From Paramacrobiotus richtersi (Eukaryota > Tardigrada > Eutardigrada > Parachela > Macrobiotidae), in assembly GCA_034698045.1 (NCBI GenBank), contig JAQGAU010000045.1:1-49231 (forward strand): 49,231 nucleotides of DNA. The letters are read 5' to 3'. Both the position numbers and the translations under genes were made by a program. Below, in pieces: positions 1-10,639 of the stretch. The notes under the pieces are model-generated. The model had not been told where the DNA came from. It saw nothing but the letters and a program-made list of their open reading frames with translations, and searched no databases. The first letter of the stretch is position 1. The number at the start of each line of letters is the position of its first letter.

Positions 1-748
1 TCAAGGCTATGGGCGACACGAGTACTTCGGAAGTCCTCGAAGTTTCTATTGAGGAAGCTAAAGAAAACGGTATGTCACTTTTTTCAAATTTGTGTTCTGC
101 CTTTTTATAAACCCACTTGCATAGCACAACTTTGTGTAGAATATAATTATGAGTTGAATGCACAGGAAACTAAATTACTGTAGTGTTTACCGTAACCTGT
201 ACTCAGCCCTGTAGCATACATATTTGATCCGAAACCATGCAGCACGGTTATAATTAGCATTTAATCTGCTTTAATCACCGACAGCGCTAAATCTGCTGGA
301 TAAAATGAAAAATCGCGGTTTCCCGCCGGAAGAACACCGCGATCCCGGGAAGGGAACGGCAGGACGCCGCGGCTCGCAACACATCCCCGCTCACCCGCAT
401 CAGCCACCCAGGACGTTGAAAGCCGTAGCGCAGAAGGTCATGCTTATCAACGACGTGATACGCCACCTGGGTGGCGACACAGTCATCGTTCACAATGAGC
501 AAACCGACGGAGCTCCGTCCAGATTAACCATTCCAACCAGTATCATCCGTGCCAAAGAAAAGTTCAAAAAAATCTCCAGACAGTCAGACAGAGATACGGC
601 CAATCCGGCACGTGCTTCATCCAACAACATCGGAGTATCGGATGGGAATGAGGAACTGAGAATTAATCAACCGGCACCGGATCAGCTAGTTTATAATGAG
701 ATGAGAAAAAATAGTCGTGTTTCCGATGAATCGCCTTTTCTGGTCTAG
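1..748 (+). CDS. 3' end of an unrecognised spliced gene (two exons)
   Basis: Exon 1 (to 69) is open in the frame starting at 3 and ends ...GAA AAC G, followed by a GTATGT donor. The intron (70-284) ends in ACAG. Exon 2 (285-748) continues in the same frame and stops at 746-748, so the splice joins two open frames exactly. The protein piece is about 175 residues: acidic at first, then hydrophilic and rich in R, P, S, N and Q, with no membrane segment or signal peptide. I recognise no family. An AATAAA lies near 1170, far downstream. This is one of the few genes here with no visible lesion; its 5' part lies outside the window. Confidence 0.6.
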
Positions 749-1608
749 CTGGCTGTGAAATGCTATTTGCTCTGTTATCGAAATATTCTTATATACTGTA
801 CTGCAAACACTCGATGGCATAAAAGGGAATTATTTACTATACCATACGATGTTTTTATCGACCTGTATAAGATTATGAGTATTTTAATGTATCCCCTCTT
901 TTGCCTCCTTTCCAGTGATTCCGTTCAATCTACACATTACTGCAGCCTAACCATCGGCTTACCGTCGCACATAATATTTCGTAGTTACAACAAAATATGT
1001 ATACAGTATACACGTAAGTTTTGACAGCTTGCGACTTATTCGTGTCAGGCTTATGTTACTGGGCACTTATTCTGCGATATCCACTGCAGAGATGTTTATC
1101 TCTAATTTTGTGAATATCTGTATCGCACTGGCCGGTTACATTATTATAAAATGTGTGCTTTGCAGTTCAATAAAACTATGCTCAGTACTGTACATATTAT
1201 TAGCTGCCCTCAGGCATTCGGTGATACAGCTTTAAGATTCTACATATCGCACGAATTTTATGCCCGCGACAGTTCAGTAAGATGATGGAGCGTATTAAGG
1301 TTTCTGTGCAAACTGTAATCTGTAACGCTGATAACCGAAGACAATGGCTCCTACCTAAAAATGAATTTTTACACTATCATAGCATTGATTTACATTTTAC
1401 CCTTTACGAGGTTACGCCAAGTGCCGTATGCGTACGTGAAAGGTCATGATTACGACGAGGTTGATTTCATATGTACATACATTTCCCAGACATACGTCTG
1501 GGAAATACGTTTGGTTTTTCAGACCAAACTTCCCCAACAAATACCGTACGTTTAAGTGGGACCTCCACAATCATAAAGTGTATGTTCGTGGAAACAGTCG
1601 GTGTTATT
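749..1608. other. AT-rich intergenic DNA, no gene recognised
   Basis: Only short overlapping frames with no coding character are present. The one structured item is a pair of adjacent hairpins at 1481-1523 (separate entry). An AATAAA near 1170 could end the transcript of the upstream gene. Confidence 0.4.
1481..1523. repeat. Two adjacent short palindromes (hairpin pair)
   Basis: ATTTCCCAGAC (1481-1491) pairs perfectly with GTCTGGGAAAT (1496-1506) around the 4-base loop ATAC. Directly after it, TTGGT...ACCAA forms a second, weaker stem. The function is unknown; it could be a regulatory RNA structure, a transposon end, or chance. Confidence 0.45.
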
Positions 1609-2612
1609 ATCTCTATCTCTCTAGATTCATACATTTCTACGTCTCGGATTCCGCCGTTTCAAACGCCTTTTTTATCTTTCAGTTTATAACAATCTGGTCA
1701 ATTTAGGTCTAAAGGCACATGGTCAAGGGTGTGCAGTACGAAGAGTTTGTGTCAAAATCGTTGATCTGAAATTCGTTCTGGACTTTTGAGGTTTTCAGAA
1801 ACAGTGATTACAGGTGGCGCATACGTAGTAATTCGTTTAACAATCGACCAACCCAGGGGGCAGCAAAAACTTGAACCGTTACCGAACCGACAGATATTTT
1901 CATATAAGCGGAATCAGGAAACTATTAGCTGCGCATTATTAATATGCTGTTTTAATAACGAGGGGGAGCGCCATTCACCTAAAATTACATTTGTATAGGA
2001 AGTGAAGTTTACATTAAAGCGAAATTTAGTTCTCCATGCATTTTTTTAATTAACGATTGATTCCGAAACCATCGTAACGTCGAATAACAAAGTTTAGAAA
2101 ACAATAGACACGAGCCGCAACTGAACTTATCGGCGCGACATTTCCCGACTTTGCCATAGCCAAAACACTTTCGAACGTCGTCATTTTACTGAAATGAAAT
2201 TGTAAGAAAACTTTTGGCAGCGTTTTGGCGATGATGAAGTCGGGAAACGTGAATCCATGCACGGTGTGTGCATCTACTGGCAGCGATTTCTGTCTGGAGC
2301 GTTGGCGCCGAGATCTGACTGTGTCTAATGTCGCTTATTAACGCCGATAAGTCGATACGCTAAAAAGTTTCTCGTATAAGTTCAGTTGCGCCTCGTGTCT
2401 AATGTTCGGTTCAGCACCTGCATTGGGGCATCCGCCTGTGGTCCGATAAAATACCACAGTACAGTATGAAAAAGTGTAATACTTCAAGTATGGCTAGAAA
2501 TGCCCTGTTTTTGCAAGGAAAGCAGCTTAGCAACGGTGTTTACAATTGTTAAATATACAGAGAATTTAAAAAAAGATAAGTAGAAAGGGTGAACTGACAG
2601 AACAACTGACAT
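1609..2612 (+). repeat. Interspersed repeat family R1, copy A (interrupted by a MITE)
   Basis: Aligns by eye to 3591-4285 along most of its length. Shared blocks include CTAGATTCATACATTTC, ACAGTGATTACAGGTGGCG, and the stretch around GCATTGGGG(C)(G/A)TCCGCCTGTGG. Copy A holds about 295 extra bases at 2107-2399, which is the nested MITE. No coding frame is shared by the copies. The class of element is unknown; I see no terminal inverted repeats or target duplication at the outer limits, which are approximate. Confidence 0.7.
2107..2399. mobile_element. Non-autonomous Tc1/mariner-like MITE, TA target duplication
   Basis: A 293-bp element starts GACACGAGCCGCAACTGAAC at 2107. Its other end (2376-2399) is the inverse complement with one mismatch over 24 bases. 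TA flanks both ends (2105-2106 and 2400-2401), the usual target of Tc1/mariner-type transposases. A second inverted pair lies inside: 2138-2166 and 2222-2250 (core TTTCCCGACTT / AAGTCGGGAAA). It has no coding capacity and lies inside repeat R1 copy A, while copy B lacks it, so it inserted after the R1 copies spread. Confidence 0.82.
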
Positions 2613-2914
2613 TTCCCAGATTTCGTTTATCGTGTGGAGAAATATGAAAGGGAATGCACCTGAAGAAACGCAGACTATTGTATGTCAGCCGCCTCTAGCC
2701 TCGTATATTATGTGGCGCTCTGGTTTTTTGTGTATAAATAATATTTTAAATAAAAGTATTTATTCTGCGTAAAAGTATTAACAGCAGTTCCTGTTTATAA
2801 TATTTTTGAACAAAATTCTTTAAAATTCTCCAGGAAGACATATTATTAATTGATGTAAGAACTATTGTGTCAATTATTCGTCACTGAAAGCTTTTGAAAA
2901 ATACATTTCTAAAT

Positions 2915-3032
2915 GTATACGTTTCTACGTCTCTGATTCCGCTGTTTTGAACTGTTTTGAACTATCTACAGCTGTATCTTTCAGCTTATGAAAATCTGGT
3001 CAATTCACGTCTAAAGACAACTGGTCAAAGGT
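2915..3032 (+). repeat. Repeat family R1, short copy C
   Basis: About 118 bases resemble the 5' part of copies A and B: TTTCTACGTCTC-GATTCCGC, ATCTTTCAGCTTATGAAAATC and CTGGTCAA are shared. The rest of the unit is absent, so this is a truncated third copy. Confidence 0.55.
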
Positions 3033-3523
3033 TTATTTATTAATTAATTTGATGAATTAATGATATTAATTTACCGATTTATTGGTAAGAAAGTAATCAA
3101 TGTGATCCCCGAAATTGACTTATAGGCTTTACCATGGTTTCCGTGTTCTAGCAGATTGCGAATCTTCAGTCTTACATACGGATATTCAGACTAAAGCTTA
3201 CAAACCTGAACTGAAGTACGTTTTAAAATTACTTAAAGCCATTGTTCGCGGTTTTGCGGCAAGACCACAGGGCTGCACTTCAGCATTTCTTGCAAAAAGT
3301 ACACCAACTAACAATACTCAAAACTATTCTTCCAGAAATGCGGAAATTTGTGTTAGTGGTTGTTTTGGAAACCCTTTAGTGATCTAGGGTTTGAACGAAT
3401 TTAACTGTATAAGTGGCGAATACTTGCTACATATACATCCGGAATACCTATACGGAATATCTATACTGTGTACTTCCAGAACAGTACCACATCAAAGCTC
3501 TCCATTTTAAGTCATGCCGCCAA

Positions 3524-4285
3524 TCAAAATTCCAGAAATTCAAACATTTCAAACACGAATGGGTTGCGCGCTAGCGAGACCCAAAACTTGTATCTTTATC
3601 TCTAGATTCATACATTTCTACGTCTCGGATTCCACCATTCTGAACTCCATTTTTACCTTTCAGTTTACAAGAATCTAGTCAATTCAGGTCTAAAGGCGTT
3701 TGGCCAAGGGTGTGCAGTACTAAGCGTTTGTGTCAAAATTTTGGATTTGAAATTGGCTAACAATTTTTAAAGTTTTCAGAAACAGTGATTACAGGTGGCG
3801 TATACGTAGTAATTCGTTTAACATTCGGCCAAGCCAATGGCAAAAAACTTAGACCGTTACCGATCCGACAGATGTTTTCATATAAGTGAAACCAGGAAAC
3901 GATGTGGAGCGCAACATTAATATGCTATTTTCGTAACGAGGTGAACTCCCGTCACCCAAAATCACATTTGTATAGGAAGAGAAGTTGCACATTAAAGTGA
4001 TATTTTATCATATTTAGTTCTCTATAAATTTTGTGATTAACGATTGTGTCCGATCTTTACGTCAAGTAACAAAGTTTGGGACGTTCAGTTTATGATCAGC
4101 ATTGGGGCGTCCGCCTGTGGCTAGCTCTGTGATCCGATAAAGTATCGCAGTACAGCATGAGAAAGTGCAATGTGCCTATAGATTCTCTCTTTCTGCGAAG
4201 AAAGAATCTTAGCAACAGTGTTTGCATGTTCGCGCAAAAACGATCACTAAAAAAGGTCGAACCAATAGAACAAATATTAGAAAGT
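3524..4285 (+). repeat. Repeat family R1, copy B with a 70-bp leader motif
   Basis: The body (3591-4285) matches copy A without the MITE and marks its pre-insertion state. It is preceded by a 70-bp motif (3524-3594) with the palindrome-like core GCGCGCTAGCG; the same motif recurs alone at 4744-4817. No ORF is shared between copies. Confidence 0.65.
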
Positions 4286-4743
4286 TAAAGTTATAAAAGC
4301 GTATGCGGTTTAACATTAATTTTCGCAAAATAGTAGACTGCTATGAGCTCCTTTCATTTACAAATTGGGAAAATTTACTGATATAGGTAGCTTCCATGTT
4401 TGCCCGAATTTCCATTAAGGAGGGTTTATGTGCGTGTAATAAGTGATCTATGTTTTTGAACATAACGTGTTTTTAAACATAATAAAGTGGCGTATACTAC
4501 TGAAAGTAACCGGAAAACGTACAACAGCAGTACTATGACGGAAGTTCGTTTCGAAAACGAAAGATTGCTCAATTCTTTCAAATTTTGACTGCTTCTTCAC
4601 ATATGACGAAACAACTGAGCAAAAAAACCGTGAACTTCTCATTTTTGTTCTCTTTTTAACGAATTACTGCGAATCTTTAAATTGAAACAGTAAGCAGAGT
4701 AACAATAGTGTCACATCAGAACGTTTCATTTCACTTCGTTTCG

Positions 4744-4817
4744 TCAATAAAATTTCTGAAATTCGAACATTTCAAACACGAGTGGGGTGCGCGCTAGCGC
4801 GACCCACCACTTGTATA
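4744..4817 (+). repeat. Solitary copy of the GCGCGCTAGCGCG motif
   Basis: ATTTCAAACACGAGTGGGG...GCGCGCTAGCGCGACCCA closely matches 3524-3594, where the motif precedes R1 copy B. Here no R1 body follows. It may be a solo terminal piece of that element. Confidence 0.5.
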
Positions 4818-5153
4818 ACTATACTATTACATAGTTGAAAAACAGTATACCGTATAGATAATATTGTCGTGAAGTGATAATCATTTTTTCTCAATCTGGA
4901 AGCTGCAAAAGCCTACCAAAAATTGCTATCCACAAGCTCTTCGCAAATTAAACTGTAATATTATGTTATGTATGAATGTAACAATGCAATGCACAGATTT
5001 CTGTGATTAGTTAATGCTTTTATAACTTGTTTGTTCCACTGTTTTGATTTATTTGTGAATTTGAATGTACATTTGAATTCATCATCTCACAGGATCTACT
5101 GTGTTCAGTTTTTTGAACTACAATTATTTCTCAAAATTTAATCATGCAAGAAT

Positions 5154-5471
5154 TTGCTGTTTCTTGCCGTCGACATATTCCGGTTTTCAATCAATTTCGT
5201 GGGTTTTTCCAAAGTGCTCCACTTTTCGGTTGTTTTAACAAATTATGCAATTTTTGCCCAACGCTTGGAATCTGGTGAATTTATACGACGGCAACTTAAA
5301 CCAAGTAGCGCTGGCATACCTAGTGATCATGACGAAGTGTTCGGACATCCGACGAAAAATTCAATGCGACTCGTAAAACGCTTGGAAAACTCGACAACTG
5401 TAACTTATGGAGCCGTCAAAAAGAGCTTGTCGTACGGTTTAACCGGAAAAAAATGTGATAAAGATAAGTGA
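5154..5471 (+). CDS. Possible orphan exon, 105 codons
   Basis: An open frame with mixed hydrophobic N-terminal and basic, hydrophilic C-terminal composition ends just before a GTGAGT donor-like site. I recognise no domain, no neighbouring exon could be tied to it, and chance is a real alternative in this AT-rich stretch. Treat as a weak prediction. Confidence 0.2.
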   Translation: MLFLAVDIFRFSINFVGFSKVLHFSVVLTNYAIFAQRLESGEFIRRQLKPSSAGIPSDHDEVFGHPTKNSMRLVKRLENSTTVTYGAVKKSLSYGLTGKKCDKDK

Positions 5472-5479
5472 GTCAAACA

Positions 5480-6355
5480 TTGTACGTGAGTCAAACATTA
5501 ACAAACAAACAGCTTTCACGTACCATGAAGCTGGCATTTCGTTTCCGCCCGTAAACAGCTCATTTATATGGAAAGGAGCCTGCTTCGAATTTCCTCATAC
5601 CATTACATATTTCGGCATCAAACGTGACGGCAGCTTAGTATACCTTATAATGCGCATATGCATGACGTTTTATTAGAACTACGTTGATCGAATCTTTTGC
5701 GCATAAAATGTTATAGGCGATTTCGTACTATCTTTACTTTCGTGCAACAGGCGAATATAAGTGCACGCTGCCATAGACCATCGGTGCTAATGTAGCGAAG
5801 ACAGCCATTCACGATAATGTTTGTTTTGGCCGATCGATGAGAGATGAACAATTTGCGCGGTGCACGGCTGCGAAGCGGTGAATAACTGAGCACTTGAGCG
5901 TTTCCGGTATGTGTAACCGGAAACTGACAGCTTCATGGTCACAAATCAGTGATATTAAATTGTGGATTAAAACGAGTGTCCGGCCGAAAATCGTATATTA
6001 TATATTAGAACTATGTTCAATAAGACTCGCATTATTATTGTGACTGTAACGCATAGCCAATGTATTTTCTAACTGTGAGCTTAACATTCTAATCAATTTA
6101 CCATATTCGTATGCAATGTCGCTCACTGTAAGCCTGTGCTCAACAGAATACAAAGCTATCACCCATGCTGAAAAAATACGTCTTCTGTGCTGCTGTAACA
6201 TCTGCCCGATGAAAACAGACATTCACCATGTTTAGCACATCCAAGATAAAAAAAGTTACCTTTGAAGTCCCCGAAACGGCAAAATGCACCCAGTTGGCTG
6301 CGCGAAATGTTGATTTCTTTCGGTCAGGCCGATCGCTGTGTACATAACTTCCGAT
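5480..6355. other. Intergenic stretch, nothing recognised
   Basis: Only short frames on both strands with no recognisable motif. No repeat partner was noticed elsewhere in the window. Confidence 0.35.
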
Positions 6356-6360
6356 TAATA

Positions 6361-6681
6361 GCCCTTCTCAAGCCTTCACGAATGTGACTCGGCCCGAACT
6401 TATCACGGACAACGCCGCAGCCAGTAATATTGCATAACCATCAGTATGCGTTTGTGATCTCTGAGAGCACGACGGTAGAAGTATATAAACAGCACGAACG
6501 TGCGATAAGACAGTACGTGTGTGGATGAGAGTATCGGCCCGAATGTCGTTACCCAACTGTTTTGAGCCGAAACGCACATTCCGCATGAATCGAGCTGCCG
6601 GCCAATGATAACAGCGCTAGTGCCGATAACGGTTTCGGGCCGTTACATTCAACTTCACATTCGTGAAGGTCTTAGAAGGGC
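6361..6681. mobile_element. Second MITE with TA target duplication
   Basis: A 321-bp element. The left end GCCCTTCTCAAGCCTTCACG (6361 on) and the right end (6655-6681, inverse complement, two mismatches in 27 bases) form the TIR. TA flanks both sides (6359-6360, 6682-6683), again pointing to a Tc1/mariner-type transposase. A second complementary pair inside (CGGCCCGAA...TTATC near 6390 and GATAACGGTTTCGGGCCG near 6625-6642) makes most of it foldable. Its ends do not match the MITE at 2107, so it is a separate family. No coding capacity. Confidence 0.8.
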
Positions 6682-6824
6682 TAATATGTGTTTGCCAAAA
6701 CAACACGAAAGTAGGCCGTATTCTTACGAATCAGTCACGAATCAATTTCACATTTCAGTGCACGTGAGTGCAACAAAATAAATCAGAAGTGTCAAAAGAA
6801 ATTGGCGAAAGTATTCGGGCCTAG

Positions 6825-6860
6825 TTTGAACTAGTTTAAAAAACTAGTTTGGACTGGCCA
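6825..6860. repeat. Short palindrome with ACTAGT arms
   Basis: GAACTAGTTT AAAA AACTAGTTTGG reads as a hairpin. It is followed (about 6885-6925) by imperfect short repeats of ATCCGA(C/T)CCAATAAT. No function assigned. Confidence 0.35.
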
Positions 6861-7019
6861 AATCTGACACGTAGCAATGCAATAATAATGTATCCGACCC
6901 AATAATGGATCCGATCCAATAATAGTGCATGTTGCTGATCAGGCAGGTTGTCAAATTCCTGTTATCATGAAGAAGATTCAGCATCCGATTTAACCGTCAC
7001 TAAAGCGTTTTTTGTTACG

Positions 7020-8277
7020 CTAACGACACGCACAGCGCATGACGCACATGCACGGCAGCGTGCCTATGACAATATCGCCGTCAAGACCTACATACATGAT
7101 TTCTATATCTTGCGTTATTTGGGCGGCGCAACAGGGGCTGACGTTGGAGGATTCACTGGCGTCAGCCTGGCGCTGCCCGGGTTGTAGCGGTGGCGGTCTC
7201 CCAGTGAGAGGGTCGCCAAGTAAGCGTGGGGACGGCGGTCACCCGCGCAGTTAAAAGCCTCATACTTCGGCGGGTGCAGCATGAAGTCCAAGCCAAGCTG
7301 GGAGAAATTGACGGTCAGCGGGTACCAGCAGCAGTAGCAAGCTGGGGCAACCTCATTTCAGTCCAGAGGCATAGCCCGCTGCGTCCGCATCTGCCGGTCG
7401 CGCAATTCTATGTCATAATAAGCGCCCTGTAAGAAAATATTAGGCACTGCGCATTAAGCACAGATGAAGAGCTTACCTACAAAATGTTTTTCGTCTGGCG
7501 CCGGGTTTACGATAGCCCCTTTATGGCCTCGATCGTCGCGAGCCTCCACGACCAGAATCTTCTCCGGCTCGGTATCGTACAGCCAGTCTCGCAAGATTTC
7601 GTCTATACGCACGCTGATCCAACGGCCGTCTTTATTCAGGGCAACCTCTCGCGGCGGCTCCGCTAATTTGTTCTTTGAGATTTTTCTCCAGCCGGGGCTC
7701 GACTCCAGTTCCGCTAATCCATTTTCGCCGGGCATTGTTATCCTGTCGTCGGTCCATCGAGGTTTACTGCCAAACTCACATGCGTTAAAATACCAAGGCC
7801 AGTTGTATCATTTGAAAGCGCCCCAGAAAAAAATAGATAGCAATGTCAAAAAATATTTGTTATTACTGGCTCGGCCGTAATTAAATACGGTACTTGAACT
7901 TCTAAGACCAATACAGTTATGTAACTCATATGTCGGCATCTTGATTTCTCACAATCATAAACCAATTGCGATACACAAGACGGTACATAAATCGATAAAT
8001 AAATTTCACCCAGTTGTTGGACGAACCGTTAAACCAAATCATCCACTCCCACTGTCAAAACGCTGATGCTCTTCAACCATAAATTCCATTCGAAGCTAAG
8101 GAACAACCAAACATACACCCAAAATGCACACAGAACAAAAAGAATCGAGGTTATACCGCTGTAGCAGAAAGCATCGTAAAAATAACCTTAATTTGACGGA
8201 TCATCATAAATAGTGAATTTGAAAGTGGTCGCAAACTTAGACTCTTGTTGGATCAGAAACAGCCAGATTTCCATCGT
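7020..8277 (-). pseudogene. Broken TGF-beta family ligand (myostatin/activin-type)
   Basis: Three exons on the - strand. 8277-8188 follows a TTTCTGTTTCAG acceptor and encodes a propeptide strand (MEIWLFL...FKFTIYDD) but runs into TAA. About 7766-7481 encodes GRWISVRIDEILRDWL and ILVVEARDDRG, like the end of myostatin-type propeptides. After a 50-54 bp intron, 7426-7020 gives AYYDIELRD, a damaged furin site (RTQR; the copy at 10.3 kb has RTRR), then CCWYPLTVNF, FNCAGD, SPCCAAQIT and a C-terminal RCACR stop, matching the cysteine-knot layout of mature ligands. Lesions: TGA at 7358-7360 where relatives have Cys; Arg for the second Cys of CxGxC; a frameshift between about 7240 and 7140. A secreted ligand is no longer encoded. 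Family assignment is firm; the exact subfamily is an inference. Confidence 0.85.
7770..8187. other. Presumed intron of the TGF-beta pseudogene
   Basis: Lies between the two upstream propeptide exons. The 3' splice site is suggested by TTTGGCAG on the - strand at 7767-7774. The 5' site (after the exon ending near 8188) is poor: the frame meets TAA before a GT. Confidence 0.4.
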
Positions 8278-8599
8278 CTGAAACAGAAACAAGAACTGCG
8301 GAAGTGATATTTGGCGATGTGAGGACCTTTTTTCAGCAAGTACGGATAACCCAGCTGTCGAGCTCACCAGAGTCAGCCGCACCTGGACTTATTCTTTGAA
8401 CTTCTCTTTCAGCTTGTACCAAAGCAATAAGGTGCGCAAAAGTGCTCACATACATTCTTCAGAGTGTGCTAGGAAATTGGCTGTAAGTGACTGTCGGAGT
8501 ACAATTTTGCCAAACACACTCCGCTGCTGTCGACACCTGAGATGCAAAATCATCAGAAATCAGTTAACGGATACGATGACAAGAGCATAAAATACCGAA

Positions 8600-10136
8600 C
8601 TGCACCAGCCAGTTAATTAATAACTTTTAAGTAATCACTTGAAGTCACTAAAAGGCTACAACAAAAAAAACGCTCATCACGTCAACGGAAAATTCGGGGA
8701 ATGTCAACTAAAAAGTCTATGTACTATAGACACTGTACATCAAGTAGATATTCCGGTAAAATAAACAAAGGCGAATGGATTCAATAAAATAAAACTATCA
8801 ATACAATACAACACAATGCAGTATTTTAGACGTCCTGCGGTACAGCATCGTGGACTGCAGTACAGCAGTTGTTCCTGAAAACCAGCTCAGTAATTATGTG
8901 TAATTACGTGTACTGCAATATCACCTCGAACATTTTGCCATAGCTTGACGCTGCTATTAGGAATTGGTGAGCTCTCGAGGATCATGATTCAGAGGTGGAA
9001 CCGGTTGAGCAGTGAGAAGCACTCCAAGATTGCATGGACGAATTCAGTCGGAGTGTGTCCCCATGATCATCCTGAAACAGGGTAGTCCAGGCTGTTGACA
9101 ACGGCTGGCTCAGCGGACTGTCTTCTGCAGGCTGCTGATTGTTCTACTTCTGGAGGCTGGCACTGGACTGGACTGGACTGGAGGATGCTTGTGCAAATCT
9201 TGAAATGGTACATTTGAGTCGAATTTTACAAATCAAAGATGACAAACGATCCATCTAACTGCTGGTGCTGCTGAAACATTAAAAGATTTCAGAAACCGTC
9301 ACTTCGTGAGTTTCTACGTCAGTTTTTTTACCCTTGTGGAGCCGACCCAATAATGGAATGCCGTAATCAAGAAGGCCTATACAATTGATTCAGGAACTAC
9401 TAGTGAAGTAGTCTAGAGAACTACTCGACTCTAGAATGTTTTTGTTGTAATCCAATGGTTGTGGTATCAAAGACTGCAGAGTACACTGCAGCAGGGGCCA
9501 ACTTACGGTGATTCCAGACGGGCCTACACGTAAACTGTTGCTAGCAATATTACTATACATTTCGCACAAATAATGCAGCCTTAACAATGAACCGAGAACA
9601 GTGGAAATAACAAGCAAAGTTATGGATCGATTATCGGCAATTATTGCTTGACAAACTGTCGCCGATTCAGAATTATTTTATTTAGATTTATTATACTAAA
9701 ACTTTTATTTATAATGTGTGACTCGTATTTGTGAACGGAGAATGTGATTCGAAATATCCTTCGTAATAACTCATTCTTCTGATTATATTTCATGTCTGTC
9801 TATTTATACATGAATCACCAGTTACTAATAATAGTAAAATAATAAGCGGCTGGTCATAGAAATGCCTGTTGTCCCTTCACCGCACATAGGGCGGCTGGCA
9901 CTCACTGTAAAATGTAAAGATAACGTGTGTACTACTTGTGTACTTTAATCGGTTTTCTCATTTTTCTATAACTAAAATGCTGTTACTGTCACTGAACGAG
10001 CGATATTTGCTTAGCAAGATTTCTCGACAAGTTAAATTTTTATTTTACTACATGAAGCATTATGTTTTACTCCTGTTACTTCTTGTTGCTTGAACTATCT
10101 TAGGAAATTTATCTTGATCTATCGTGGGGACTGAGC
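8600..10136. other. Intergenic, no gene recognised; small GGACT microsatellite
   Basis: Only shadow frames are present. At about 9163-9182 the pentamer GGACT repeats roughly four times. No exon of the neighbouring TGF-beta copies was found here. Confidence 0.4.
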
Positions 10137-10263
10137 TTGCAAACCCAAGGCCTGTAGCAACTGGTTTATTACTGTCTATACCAGCAGAGAGAGCGTATCC
10201 CGCAGTTTCCGTCAACCTTCTGTGTCCGTGCAACGGTGCCCAAGAACCGCAGCGCTTAATCGT

Positions 10264-10622
10264 TCCTGTTGATCGTCACCGAAACCGAGTGGCATAGCCC
10301 GCCTCGTCCGCATCTGCCGGTCGCGTAATTCTAGGTCCAAATAAGCGCCCTGCAAGAAAAGATTAACCACTGCGCATTAAGCACAGACGAAGAGCTTACC
10401 TACAAAATGTTTTTCGTCTGGCGCCGGGTTTACGATAGCCCATTTATGGCCACGATCGTCGCGAGCCTCCACGACCAAAATTTTCTCCGGCTTGGTATCG
10501 TACAGCCAGTCTCGCAGGATTTCGTCTATACTCACGCTGCTGATCCAACAACCGTCTTTATTCAGGGCAACCTCTCGCGGCGGCTCCGCTAAGCTGTTCT
10601 TCGAGCTTTTCCAAAAGCCGGG
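10264..10622 (-). pseudogene. Partial duplicate of the TGF-beta propeptide/furin region
   Basis: 10283-10622 repeats 7367-7700 in the same orientation at roughly 90-95% by eye, intron included, so this was a DNA-level duplication. The propeptide exon (10404 to about 10620) is open, with one added codon (AGC) and Arg-to-Cys and Gly-to-Trp changes. The next exon starts at 10349, keeps AYLDLELRD and an intact RTRR cleavage site, then leaves the family at ...AMPLGFGDDQQ and stops without any cysteine knot. The copy ends where similarity to the 7-kb copy ends, so the mature ligand was never copied or was later lost. + strand frames across both copies are shadows. Confidence 0.75.
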
Positions 10623-10639
10623 GTGCGGTGACCATAAAC

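Noticed and set aside
7358..7360. UGA at a Cys position read as selenocysteine
   Set aside because: The same exon has a frameshift, a lost Cys and a damaged furin site, so plain decay is simpler; no SECIS-like element was identified.
7484..7666. + strand frame MFFVWRRVYDSPFMA..., nearly repeated at 10407-10592
   Set aside because: It is the opposite strand of the duplicated TGF-beta propeptide exon; splice sites and family motifs are on the - strand.
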